NCBI RefSeq assembly: GCF_049671645.1
Contig: NZ_JBATVG010000019.1
Span: 124,001 to 188,000, forward strand
From: Castellaniella sp049671645
Lineage (GTDB): Bacteria > Pseudomonadota > Gammaproteobacteria > Burkholderiales > Burkholderiaceae_B
DNA length: 64,000 nt
Direction of reading: 5' to 3'
Made by a program: the position numbers and the translations under genes. Of the stretch, positions 8,033 to 15,311 are shown one piece after another (within the stretch, counting starts at the first letter, position 1; every line of letters starts with the position of its first letter). The notes below the pieces were generated by a model. That model saw only the letters and a program-made list of their open reading frames with translations. It did no database searches and had not been told where the DNA came from.

Positions 8033-9556
8033 CTAGACCATCCAGATGGAGGCGTACATGGTCGACACCGCGAGGGCGGCCAGCACTGGCAGCGTCAGCC
8101 CCCGGACGAGGTCCAGCACTGACACGCGCGCGAACCCCGCCACCGCGATCAGCGATGACCAGGCAATCAGGGTGCCGCCGCCCGTCCAGATCGCGCCCAT
8201 CTGACCGATGGCTGCCAGCGTCGCCGGATCCATCCCGATCACCGGGCCGATCGCGCCGGCCAGAGAGCCCGTCAGCGGCAGTCCGGAGAATCCGGAGCCA
8301 TCGATCCCCGTGACCATCCCGACGACCAGTTCCCCGAAAGACATCATGAAAGTGTTGTTGGGGATATAGTGCTGCCCCGCCGCAATCAGCTCAAAGAGCA
8401 GGCTGGGCGCCTTGTCGGCCGCGATGCCCAGAATCTGCGCCGTCGCATCGCTGGTGCCCAGGAAGAAGAAACCCGCGATCGGGAGCACCGACCCCATGGC
8501 CTTGAAGGCGAACACGAACCCATCGGTCATGTAGTCAGGGCAAAGGTCCAGCATCCTGCGCGGACCGACAAACATCAGACAGGCCAGCATCATCAATACG
8601 AAACCGACCCCGCCGACCAACCCGGCGGCATCCCCGCCCCGCAAGGCGGGCAGCGAGGGGTAGACCGAGGGCAGCACCAACACCAGGATGACCCCCAGAA
8701 ACGCCAGCGGCGTCACCACGGCAAAGGTCCGGGCGCACTTTTTCAGATGCGCCCTGGCGCGCGAAGCGGCGGGCACGTCCTCTTCAGGAGCTTCCGCGCT
8801 GTGCGCCATTTCGGCCTTGTCAAAGGTACCTGCGCGCTCGACCTGACCGAGCCCGCCGTCACCCGCCCTGGACTGCCACTCTTCCAGCAAGGCGGGATCC
8901 GGCTTGCAAATGCTTTTGCGGGTGAACAGATAGGCCAGCACCAGCGCCACCACGCCGGTGATCAGCGACAACACCAGCGCCTTGTCGGCGACGGCTTGCG
9001 CACTGACGGCCGCCCCTGCCGCCTTGGCGCTGATTCCAGGCGCCACGCCAATGATGTAGTCGGACGACAGCGCCATCCCCTGGCCCGCGATCGCAATCAC
9101 CATCGCGCCGGTCAGCGGGGGCAGCCCGGCCGCGATCGCTGCCGGCAACAGGACCGCCGAAACCAGAGGCACCGCAGGCGTGGGCCAGAAAAACAGGGAA
9201 AACAGATACGTCACCACCGCGATGACGATGTAGGACGACAAGCCGCCTCGCATGACTTTTTGAAAAGGCTTGACCATCAGCACATCGGCCCCGGTCGCCT
9301 TCAATGCGCTCAGCAGCGCCGTCATGAAGGTAATGACCAGGAAGATATTGAACAGTTCGCGCGCCGCCACGAAACTGGCCGAGAAAATGCCGATGAACCC
9401 ATTGACGGGATTGCCTGTCAACGACGTGACAACGAGAAACGTACCGATCACTGCCGGTACAACCACGTTGGCACGAAAGATCATTGTGACAATGATGACC
9501 ACCACACTGGCCAGATATAGCCAATGCGACAGGTTGAGTGTGACTTCTGAACCCAT
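8033..9556 (-). CDS. Multi-TM permease, ion-transporter superfamily (organic acid transporter-like)
   Basis: The 507-residue integral membrane protein has about 12 hydrophobic segments. A hydrophilic central loop (roughly residues 215-275, Glu/Ala rich) splits two halves. Re-entrant-loop-like stretches around FWPTPAVPLVSAVLLPAA and IWTGGGTLIAWSSLIAVAGFA suggest a member of the GntP/CitMHS/DASS-type ion-transporter superfamily, whose members import organic anions. I cannot name the family more exactly. It is the first gene of the permease-ridA-porin-GGT group behind the GTATAC site at 9665. Import of the pathway substrate is inferred. Confidence 0.75.
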   Translation of the reverse strand: MGSEVTLNLSHWLYLASVVVIIVTMIFRANVVVPAVIGTFLVVTSLTGNPVNGFIGIFSASFVAARELFNIFLVITFMTALLSALKATGADVLMVKPFQKVMRGGLSSYIVIAVVTYLFSLFFWPTPAVPLVSAVLLPAAIAAGLPPLTGAMVIAIAGQGMALSSDYIIGVAPGISAKAAGAAVSAQAVADKALVLSLITGVVALVLAYLFTRKSICKPDPALLEEWQSRAGDGGLGQVERAGTFDKAEMAHSAEAPEEDVPAASRARAHLKKCARTFAVVTPLAFLGVILVLVLPSVYPSLPALRGGDAAGLVGGVGFVLMMLACLMFVGPRRMLDLCPDYMTDGFVFAFKAMGSVLPIAGFFFLGTSDATAQILGIAADKAPSLLFELIAAGQHYIPNNTFMMSFGELVVGMVTGIDGSGFSGLPLTGSLAGAIGPVIGMDPATLAAIGQMGAIWTGGGTLIAWSSLIAVAGFARVSVLDLVRGLTLPVLAALAVSTMYASIWMV

Positions 9557-9900
9557 GAGCCTCCCCTCGTAGGCGAATCCCGAAATAAGGATTCAAGGAT
9601 GGAAATTGCAGAGATGAATGATCCGACCGTGGAGATCAGGGTACGATGACCTATTCCGTATCCTGTATACTTTATATTATATTCTTGAAGCCTATAGGTT
9701 TGTACGCGGGGTTTTCCCTAAACTTTCAGGCCTAAAACAAGAAATTCATTGGATCTCATAGGACAAATCAGGGAAATCACGGACTTTTCGTCCAGCGGCG
9801 ATCTGGATGTCACGGCTTTCCGCAAGGACTTGCTATCATAGTAAGCCACGCAAAACAGTATACAGAATCCATTCGTAGCCCTTTATCTTCCGGAAGCCTC
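9557..9900. promoter_or_regulatory. Divergent promoter region with two GTATAC sites
   Basis: This 344-bp AT-rich gap separates the leftward permease from the rightward TauE-like gene. One GTATAC is at 9665-9670, about 110 bp before the permease start. The other is at 9858-9863, about 38 bp before the TauE-like start. I see no ORF with a plausible ribosome-binding site inside. Each site seems to belong to one of the two divergent promoters. Confidence 0.5.
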
Positions 9901-10647
9901 ATGACATCTCTCGATCTGCTGCCTTTCACCGATCCATGGGTCTACGCGCTGATGGCATTCCTGATTGTCGGCTCGGCATTCCTGCAAGGCATCGGCGGCG
10001 TCGGGTTCACCATGTTCGCAGCCCCCATCGCCCTGATCGTCAGTCCCGAGCTGGTCCCCGGCCCCTTGCTCACTCTGGGCGGCATGGCCACCCTGCTGAC
10101 CGCGCTGCGGGAGCGGCAGCACATTGCCTGGCAGCCGGCATCCTTTGCGCTTGGGGGGCGGGTCATCGGCGCCCTGATCGCCGTCTTCGCGCTGAGCCAG
10201 CTGGCTCCCCGGGCCATGGGTCTGGTCTTCGCGGGCCTCATCCTGATGGCGGTCATCCTGAGCGCGTCAGGCCTGAAGCTCAGAGTCACCCCGTCCAACG
10301 CCAGTATCGCCGGCCTGATCTCCGGCATCATGGGCACCCTGACCTCCGTCGGCTCTCCGCCCCTGGCGATCGTCATGCAGCACAGCGCGCCGGCGACCAT
10401 CCGCGCCACGATAGGCGCCATTCTTGCGTGCGGCGCCACCGTGTCGCTCGCGGCACTCGCCGTCGCTGGCCACTACGGGCTGCGCGACGTCCTGCTGAGC
10501 GCCAGTCTGATTCCCTTTCTGCTCTTCGGCTTCCGGCTGTCCAACAAGGCGCGCTACTCCGTCAGCGGCCCTGCGCTGCGCTACGGGCTGCTGACTTTCT
10601 GCGCGCTCAGCGCCGTGGGTCTGATCGCCAAAACGCTCTGGCATTGA
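9901..10647 (+). CDS. TauE/SafE-family membrane transporter
   Basis: The 248-residue protein has seven to eight predicted membrane segments. It carries TauE/SafE (sulfite exporter/DUF81) repeats with the GIGGVGFTMFAAP and GTLTSVGSPPLAIVM glycine/proline-rich motifs at the start of each half. Family members export sulfite, sulfoacetate or other small anions. It lies downstream of the GTATAC site at 9858 and 97 bp upstream of gntR, on the same strand. It could export a pathway by-product. No sulfonate-cleaving enzyme is visible here, so sulfite as substrate is not supported. Confidence 0.85.
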   Translation: MTSLDLLPFTDPWVYALMAFLIVGSAFLQGIGGVGFTMFAAPIALIVSPELVPGPLLTLGGMATLLTALRERQHIAWQPASFALGGRVIGALIAVFALSQLAPRAMGLVFAGLILMAVILSASGLKLRVTPSNASIAGLISGIMGTLTSVGSPPLAIVMQHSAPATIRATIGAILACGATVSLAALAVAGHYGLRDVLLSASLIPFLLFGFRLSNKARYSVSGPALRYGLLTFCALSAVGLIAKTLWH

Positions 10648-10699
10648 TCGCAAACCGACGCAAAGCCTCACGCATCTTCCCTCAGCCGCACGTTCGGGG

Positions 10700-10714
10700 A
10701 CTTGTATACTAAGA
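10700..10714. promoter_or_regulatory. GTATAC operator in front of gntR
   Basis: GTATAC at 10704-10709 lies 36 bp before the gntR start codon, in the context CTTGTATACTAAG. TATACT could be the -10 hexamer. Its position suggests autoregulation by the GntR-family product; that is inference. Confidence 0.5.
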
Positions 10715-10744
10715 AATTGTCCAAGAAGCGTCGAGAGCAGGACC

Positions 10745-11476
10745 ATGAGCACGACCACAATGAAATTGAACAACTACGCGCATGGCAACACCCGGGGGGG
10801 TGACTCACTGAAGATCGGCGAACAGTATTCGCCGCTTTTCGCCGTCATCCGCGACAAGCTGCGCGACCGGATACTGCAAGGGGAATTCAGGCCGGGCGCA
10901 CGCCTGGTCGAAAGCCGCCTGTCCGACGAAATGGCCGTATCCAGAATCCCCATCCGCGAAGCCCTGAGGGCGCTCGCCGCGGAAGGGCTGGTCACGATCG
11001 AGCCCCGCAGGGGGGCCTCCGTCGCCATCCTGTCCGACGAACTCGCCTACAACATGGTGGAGGTCCGCGCGGCGCTCGAGGGCCTGAACGCCCGCCTGGC
11101 GGCCGAACGGCGCGACGATGCCGCGATCGCGGAACTCCAGCTCATCCTGGAAGAAGGGATGCAGGCGGCCGAACGCGAGGACACGGACGCCTGCCGCCAC
11201 CTGAACCGCATATTCCACGAAACACTGGCCACCGTCACGGGGAATCCGGTGCTCATGGACCTGATGAATTCACTCCGCGACCGCACCGCCCTGGTGTTCG
11301 CCCCGAGCAACATGCGCAGAGTCAAGGAGAACTGGGCGGACCACGCGCAGATCCTGCGCGCCGTCATTGCCGGAAACGTCGAACTCGCGGGCCTCTTGGC
11401 CACCCAGCACGTGCATAACGCGGCACGCGCCTACGTCGAGGAACGCGGCGGGGTGCCCCCGCAATGGGCGCGGTAG
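10745..11476 (+). CDS. GntR-family transcriptional regulator, FCD (FadR/VanR-type) domain
   Basis: The 243-residue protein has an N-terminal winged helix (roughly residues 30-95, with LRDRILQGEFRPGARLVES and VSRIPIREALRALAAEGLV). An all-helical FCD effector domain follows, with the metal-site pattern ending ...RIFHETLA and DHAQILRAVIAGN. FCD regulators typically repress catabolic genes and release DNA on binding a carboxylate ligand. VanR/FadR relatives bind short palindromes of the form TNGTNNNACNA, which the recurring TTGTATAC-type motifs of this island resemble. One such motif lies right in front of this gene. It is therefore the prime candidate for the island's master regulator. Confidence 0.9.
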   Translation: MSTTTMKLNNYAHGNTRGGDSLKIGEQYSPLFAVIRDKLRDRILQGEFRPGARLVESRLSDEMAVSRIPIREALRALAAEGLVTIEPRRGASVAILSDELAYNMVEVRAALEGLNARLAAERRDDAAIAELQLILEEGMQAAEREDTDACRHLNRIFHETLATVTGNPVLMDLMNSLRDRTALVFAPSNMRRVKENWADHAQILRAVIAGNVELAGLLATQHVHNAARAYVEERGGVPPQWAR

Positions 11477-11494
11477 TCCCCGATTGACGATGGG

Positions 11495-11773
11495 TTACCA
11501 GGAAACCTTGATGTCGCCCGTCACAAAGGTCTGGCACGCCATCCGGTAGCCGGCCTCGAAGTCTTCCGGCTTCAGGTGCCGCCGCTCCTTGGGCTTGATG
11601 TTGTCGGTATTTTCCTGCCCTTCCTCGATGAGGCATTTGCAGGTGCCGCACAGCCCTCCGCCGCACTTGAACGGGATTCCGCCTTTCTCGCGGATGGATA
11701 TGCGCAGCAGGTTGCTATTGTCCGGCGCCTGCACGGACTTCGCGCCGCCATTCAGAAATGTAATCGTCACCAT
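11495..11773 (-). CDS. 2Fe-2S plant-type ferredoxin (ferredoxin B)
   Basis: This 92-residue single-domain ferredoxin has cluster ligands Cys37, Cys42, Cys45 and Cys80 (CGGGLCGTC and the distal ACQTF). I start at ATG 11773; an in-frame start at 11791 would overlap the upstream gene and add six low-complexity residues. It is the last of three genes in the leftward unit ferredoxin A-orphan protein-ferredoxin B, and converges on gntR with an 18-bp gap. It most likely shuttles electrons from the reductase at 0.5-1.5 kb to an oxygenase, probably the diiron oxidase. Direct evidence for the partner is lacking. Confidence 0.88.
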   Translation of the reverse strand: MVTITFLNGGAKSVQAPDNSNLLRISIREKGGIPFKCGGGLCGTCKCLIEEGQENTDNIKPKERRHLKPEDFEAGYRMACQTFVTGDIKVSW

Positions 11774-11787
11774 CGCACCGCCCCCCC

Positions 11788-12102
11788 TCAAACAGCGGCT
11801 TCAGAGGTCTGGCAGCGCTGCAGCACCGCATCCAGGCCGCCAAAGCGGACCAGATGATTCAGTTCCGCGCGGGCCTGATCCAGCGTCTCGAAATGTTCGA
11901 GAAATTTGGTCGACACGACATTACGGACATGCGGCGGTTCGTCTTCGACGATCCGCACCTTCTTGTCCGACTCCAGGCGCGCGATCTGAAACACGGCCTT
12001 GCAGCGGCCATAGAACAAATATTGATAGGTCTCCACCACGGCGTCCTCAGCCTCCAGCGTCGAGGTATACAGGCCAGGCTTGCTGGTCAATATGACATAC
12101 AT
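11788..12102 (-). CDS. Orphan conserved-looking protein between two ferredoxins (104 aa)
   Basis: I do not recognise this family. I choose the ATG at 12102, six bases downstream of a GGAGA box; the ATG two codons earlier would sit directly on that box. The sequence reads as a compact alpha/beta protein: strand (MYVILTSKP), a Tyr-rich segment (VETYQYLFYGRCKAVFQIARL), strand (KKVRIVEDE), and a helical C-terminal half (LEHFETLDQARAELNHLVRFGG). It has two Cys residues but no cluster motif. It sits 15 bp after ferredoxin A and 14 bp before ferredoxin B, so it is co-transcribed with them. A small coupling or effector subunit of an oxygenase is possible. Confidence 0.7.
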   Translation of the reverse strand: MYVILTSKPGLYTSTLEAEDAVVETYQYLFYGRCKAVFQIARLESDKKVRIVEDEPPHVRNVVSTKFLEHFETLDQARAELNHLVRFGGLDAVLQRCQTSEAAV

Positions 12103-12117
12103 GAGCATTCTCCAAGA

Positions 12118-12444
12118 CTAGGAAGGGGCGCCGACACGATGATGAACGGGCTCGACATCCTGGGTCAGTTCAACGTCATGCGTCAGCCATAGCTGACATA
12201 CCAGCCGGTAGCCTTCGTCCAGCAGCCCCCCGAGCTGCTTTTTCTCCTTCCAGTTCGGAATCGGCAGATGCTCCGCTCCGTCCAGGATCTTGCAAGCGCA
12301 CGTGGCGCATTTGCCCATGCCGCACTGATAGGCGAGGTTGGGGTGGGGAAACTGTCGGATGCCGGCGCGAACGACCAGATTGGTGTTTTCCTGCACTTCG
12401 CCCCGATAAACCTGCCCACCTTTGTGGAATGTAACTTTCACCAT
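12118..12444 (-). CDS. 2Fe-2S plant-type ferredoxin (ferredoxin A)
   Basis: The 108-residue ferredoxin has Cys41, Cys46, Cys49 and Cys83 (CGMGKCATC and the distal VCQLW), plus an extra Cys51. The C-terminal tail after the last ligand runs about 25 residues and is His/Val/Pro rich, longer than in ferredoxin B. It is the first gene of the three-gene unit, about 40 bp behind a GTATAC motif at 12485. Two related but distinct ferredoxins in one operon suggest either two electron-accepting enzymes or two steps of one chain. Confidence 0.88.
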   Translation of the reverse strand: MVKVTFHKGGQVYRGEVQENTNLVVRAGIRQFPHPNLAYQCGMGKCATCACKILDGAEHLPIPNWKEKKQLGGLLDEGYRLVCQLWLTHDVELTQDVEPVHHRVGAPS

Positions 12445-12480
12445 GAAATCGATCTCACGACAAGAATGCTGATTTCTGGA

Positions 12481-12494
12481 TATTGTATACCGTT
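12481..12494. promoter_or_regulatory. GTATAC operator in front of the ferredoxin operon
   Basis: GTATAC at 12485-12490 in the context TATTGTATACCGT repeats the left diiron-oxidase site (4528) base for base over that stretch. It lies 41 bp upstream of the ferredoxin A start. The identical flanks are the strongest hint that the diiron oxidase and ferredoxin operons are co-regulated. Confidence 0.55.
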
Positions 12495-12545
12495 TTAATG
12501 AAAGCGCATCGGGACTATCCCTGAGGACAACTCACGACAGGGGCA

Positions 12546-13568
12546 TCAGCGTCCGGCCCGGGCAGGCGCGCTCCCCAGCCCGGGCGCTTCGCGTTCGCTT
12601 TGGCGCAGGTAATTCTGGGCCAACACAGCGCACACCATCAGCTGGATCTGGTGGAAGATCATGAGGGGCAGCAACACCGGGCCGATCGCGCCGGCGCTGA
12701 ACAGCACCCCCGCCATCGGAACCCCTGTGGCCAGGCTCTTTTTCGAACCGCAGAAGACAATCGTGATCTCATCTTCGCGCTGAAACCCCATGCGCCGTGT
12801 CGACCACGTATTCAAGCACAATACAAAAGCCAGCAGCGCCGCGCAGACCGCGACCAGCAGCACCAGGGAGACTGTGTCCACCTGATGCCACAAGCCGCCA
12901 ATGACCGACTCACTGAAAGCGGTGTACACCACCAGGAGAATCGAACTTTGGTCGACATTGCGAACAAGGCGACGATGCCCGTCCATCCATTGGCCGATCC
13001 AGGGCCGCGCCAGATGGCCCAGGACAAAGGGCAGCAGGATCTCCAGGCTGATCCGCCCGATGGACTGCAGCAAAGAGCCCGAGCCCAGCGCCGAGGTGTC
13101 AGCCGTCAGCAAGAGCTGCAGCAGCAATGGCGTAATCACGATCCCCAGGATGCTGGAAGCCGACGCCGCGCAGACGGCGGCCGGAATATTGCCCCGCGCG
13201 ATCGAAGTGAAGGCAATCGCCGACTGCACGGTGCCCGGCAACACGCACAGGTACAGCACTCCGATATAAAGCGGCATGCCCAGCAGCGGCACCAGCACGG
13301 GACGTAAAGCCCACCCCAGGATCGGAAAAATCACGAAGGTCCAGGTAAACACGACGATGTGCAAACGCCAGTGCGTCACCCCCGCCAGAATGGCCTGTCG
13401 GGACAGCTTGGCGCCGTGCATGAAGAACAACAAGGCAATCGCGGCCGAAGTCAGGTGCTTGAAGAACTCCGCCCCCTGTCCATGCGCGGGCAACAAGGTA
13501 GCGGCCGCCACGACCGCCACGAGGGTCAGGGTGAACCGATCGAAAAGTAAGCGTAATTTGGTGGACAT
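12546..13568 (-). CDS. Bile-acid:sodium symporter (BASS/YfeH-like) family transporter
   Basis: The 340-residue membrane protein has about ten hydrophobic segments and the BASS/SBF-like core. That core includes PGTVQSAIAFTSIARGNIPAA and VFCGSKKSLATGVPMAGVLF, the crossover motif typical of the YfeH branch. BASS transporters move organic anions with sodium. It is divergent from an AraC-family regulator with a 74-bp gap, a common regulator-transporter pairing. It borders the island but lacks a GTATAC motif of its own, so it may be a separate unit. Confidence 0.85.
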   Translation of the reverse strand: MSTKLRLLFDRFTLTLVAVVAAATLLPAHGQGAEFFKHLTSAAIALLFFMHGAKLSRQAILAGVTHWRLHIVVFTWTFVIFPILGWALRPVLVPLLGMPLYIGVLYLCVLPGTVQSAIAFTSIARGNIPAAVCAASASSILGIVITPLLLQLLLTADTSALGSGSLLQSIGRISLEILLPFVLGHLARPWIGQWMDGHRRLVRNVDQSSILLVVYTAFSESVIGGLWHQVDTVSLVLLVAVCAALLAFVLCLNTWSTRRMGFQREDEITIVFCGSKKSLATGVPMAGVLFSAGAIGPVLLPLMIFHQIQLMVCAVLAQNYLRQSEREAPGLGSAPARAGR

Positions 13569-13642
13569 GCCGTTGATCTCGCAGCAGTTACAGGACAGGC
13601 GGATTCAGCTTAAACTGCAAATGAACATGCGTCTGGCGCTAA

Positions 13643-14491
13643 ATGACCATGAAACATTTCCAAAGCGACAAAAAACCACTCGAAACCGTGTCGGGACACC
13701 CGCCTCGGACGCCCCTCCGGGCGCTGCCGCGGCCCCTCTACGGCAGCGCGGACCAGCACCCCAACATCGTTCGCGCCCACCCCCACCATCACCGCTGGGC
13801 CCAACTATCCTACGCCATACAGGGTCATCTTCAGGTATGGACTCCCAAGGCGCATTTCATCGCGCTTCCGCACCGGGCGGTCTGGATTCCCGCCCACGCC
13901 AGGCACCAGGTTCACCAATCGCCGCAGGCCATCATCCGCAGCCTGTACCTGGACGGCGGCGCCCTGGGCCTCGACTGGCCCGACTTTCGCGTACTGGCCA
14001 TTTCCCCGCTGCTGCACGAACTCATCCGGGAATTTGCCACATTACCCAGCGACTACGACGAAAGCGGGGCCGATGGCAGGCTGGCGCAGGTTCTGGTCGA
14101 CCGGCTCACGAAGGCGCCGGAAGTCGGACTCATCCTGCCCTGGCCGACCGATGCCAGGCTAGGCGCGATCTGCCGGCAACTGCAGAATGATCCGGCTACG
14201 GACCTGGATCTGCCGACGCTGGGCTCCAGGCTGGGGGTGTCCGCGAGAACACTGACACGGATATTCCAGCGCCAGACCGGCCTCGGCTTCAGGCTCTGGC
14301 GTCAGCGCGCGCGCCTCGTGCACGCCCTGCCCCTGCTTGAACGCGGCGACAGGATCACCGACGTCGCCCTGGCCTGCGGCTACGACAGCCTATCCTCTTT
14401 CATTGCCACATTCCGGGAGCATACGGGCTCCACGCCTGGAATTTTCGCGGCAAACGCACGGCCGGGAACCGGCGCGCGCGAGGGCGATTGA
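13643..14491 (+). CDS. AraC-family transcriptional regulator with N-terminal cupin
   Basis: The 282-residue protein has an N-terminal cupin sensor (HPHHHRWAQLSYAIQG and LPHRAVWIPAHARHQV). The C-terminal double helix-turn-helix spans roughly residues 180-270 (LGVSARTLTRIFQRQTGLGF and VALACGYDSLSSFIATFREHTG). This domain order is that of NimR-type regulators, which usually control an adjacent divergent transporter gene. The divergent neighbour is the BASS transporter, so that is the likely target. The inducer is not predictable from the sequence. Confidence 0.9.
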   Translation: MTMKHFQSDKKPLETVSGHPPRTPLRALPRPLYGSADQHPNIVRAHPHHHRWAQLSYAIQGHLQVWTPKAHFIALPHRAVWIPAHARHQVHQSPQAIIRSLYLDGGALGLDWPDFRVLAISPLLHELIREFATLPSDYDESGADGRLAQVLVDRLTKAPEVGLILPWPTDARLGAICRQLQNDPATDLDLPTLGSRLGVSARTLTRIFQRQTGLGFRLWRQRARLVHALPLLERGDRITDVALACGYDSLSSFIATFREHTGSTPGIFAANARPGTGAREGD

Positions 14492-14545
14492 ACCCGTCGT
14501 CATGGCGTATCGGTCCGCAGGACGATCACAGCGGACCTGAATGAC

Positions 14546-15094
14546 TCAAACATGACTCGGAAGGCTTTCTCCCAGGACCTGGTAATACGACCCCGTCTCG
14601 CGCGGTGCCGAGGCCACCAGGACCAGGCGATGGTCGCTCCAGGTGATCGGCCGCCTTGGCGGGATGAGCGACAGATCGCCATCGCCGGCGTGGCGCAGCA
14701 GCGACACGTGAGGGCGAAACGGCTCCGCGGGCTGGGGAAAACCCAGTCGCGCCAAATCCCGCCACAAGGACCGATGCAGGGCGGCCAGCCACGGCGCAGG
14801 GGTCAAGGGTCCGGCCCAGACGATGCGCGGGCCCCGGAAACGCCCGAAATGATCCAGGGTCAACGGCCCGACGGGCCCGCGCGGCGCGCGCGACAACGCC
14901 ACCAGCTCCGGAATCCGGCTGGCCGCCACATCCCCCAGAAACGCCAGCGTCAGGTGCAGGGTATCGGCCCGCATCCTGCGCCCGCCGCAGACGTCATGGG
15001 CCGCCCGGGCCCAGCCGGTCAGTTCCGTCACCGTGCCCGCATCGGGCCAGAGGGCGAAGAACAGGCGGCGGGTGTCGGTCTGCTGTCCGGACAT
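14546..15094 (-). CDS. thpR: RNA 2',3'-cyclic phosphodiesterase
   Basis: This is a 2H phosphoesterase of the ThpR/LigT family, which opens 2',3'-cyclic phosphates at RNA ends. Both catalytic HxT/HxS tetrapeptides are visible: HLTL (in DTLHLTLAFLG) and HVSL (in FRPHVSLLR). The opening RRLFFALWPDA is family-typical. I place the start at ATG 15094 because GGAGGAA lies just upstream at correct spacing. The ATG at 15106 is itself part of that box, and a reading frame extending to 15229 would add an unrelated Cys-rich leader. It stands alone between the AraC gene and an exported-protein pair. Confidence 0.9.
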   Translation of the reverse strand: MSGQQTDTRRLFFALWPDAGTVTELTGWARAAHDVCGGRRMRADTLHLTLAFLGDVAASRIPELVALSRAPRGPVGPLTLDHFGRFRGPRIVWAGPLTPAPWLAALHRSLWRDLARLGFPQPAEPFRPHVSLLRHAGDGDLSLIPPRRPITWSDHRLVLVASAPRETGSYYQVLGESLPSHV

Positions 15095-15311
15095 CGGTTC
15101 CTCCATGAACGCGGCGCCATGCGCGAAAGCCCTATCCCAGCACAGGCCGCGTCGTTTTGTAAAGGTGTGTCCTGCCGAGCACGCCATCCCCGGAAGGACC
15201 CGATACAAAAGGCAGCGACTCACACACATTGAAAGGCTGTCTCCATCCTGGCTGCGGAACTAAGCCCTACCATCCCTGTCATATCAGCATCCGCTTTGCG
15301 CGGAGGACATC

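Noticed and set aside
9901..10647. Sulfonate degradation as the pathway of the island, suggested by the TauE/SafE protein
   Set aside because: No sulfonate-cleaving enzyme or sulfite-handling gene is visible; TauE/SafE proteins export other anions too.
12065..12070. Additional GTATAC hexamers inside genes (12065, also near 24245 and 29268)
   Set aside because: They lie within coding sequence and lack the AT-rich flanks and promoter position of the seven sites counted, so they look like chance occurrences.
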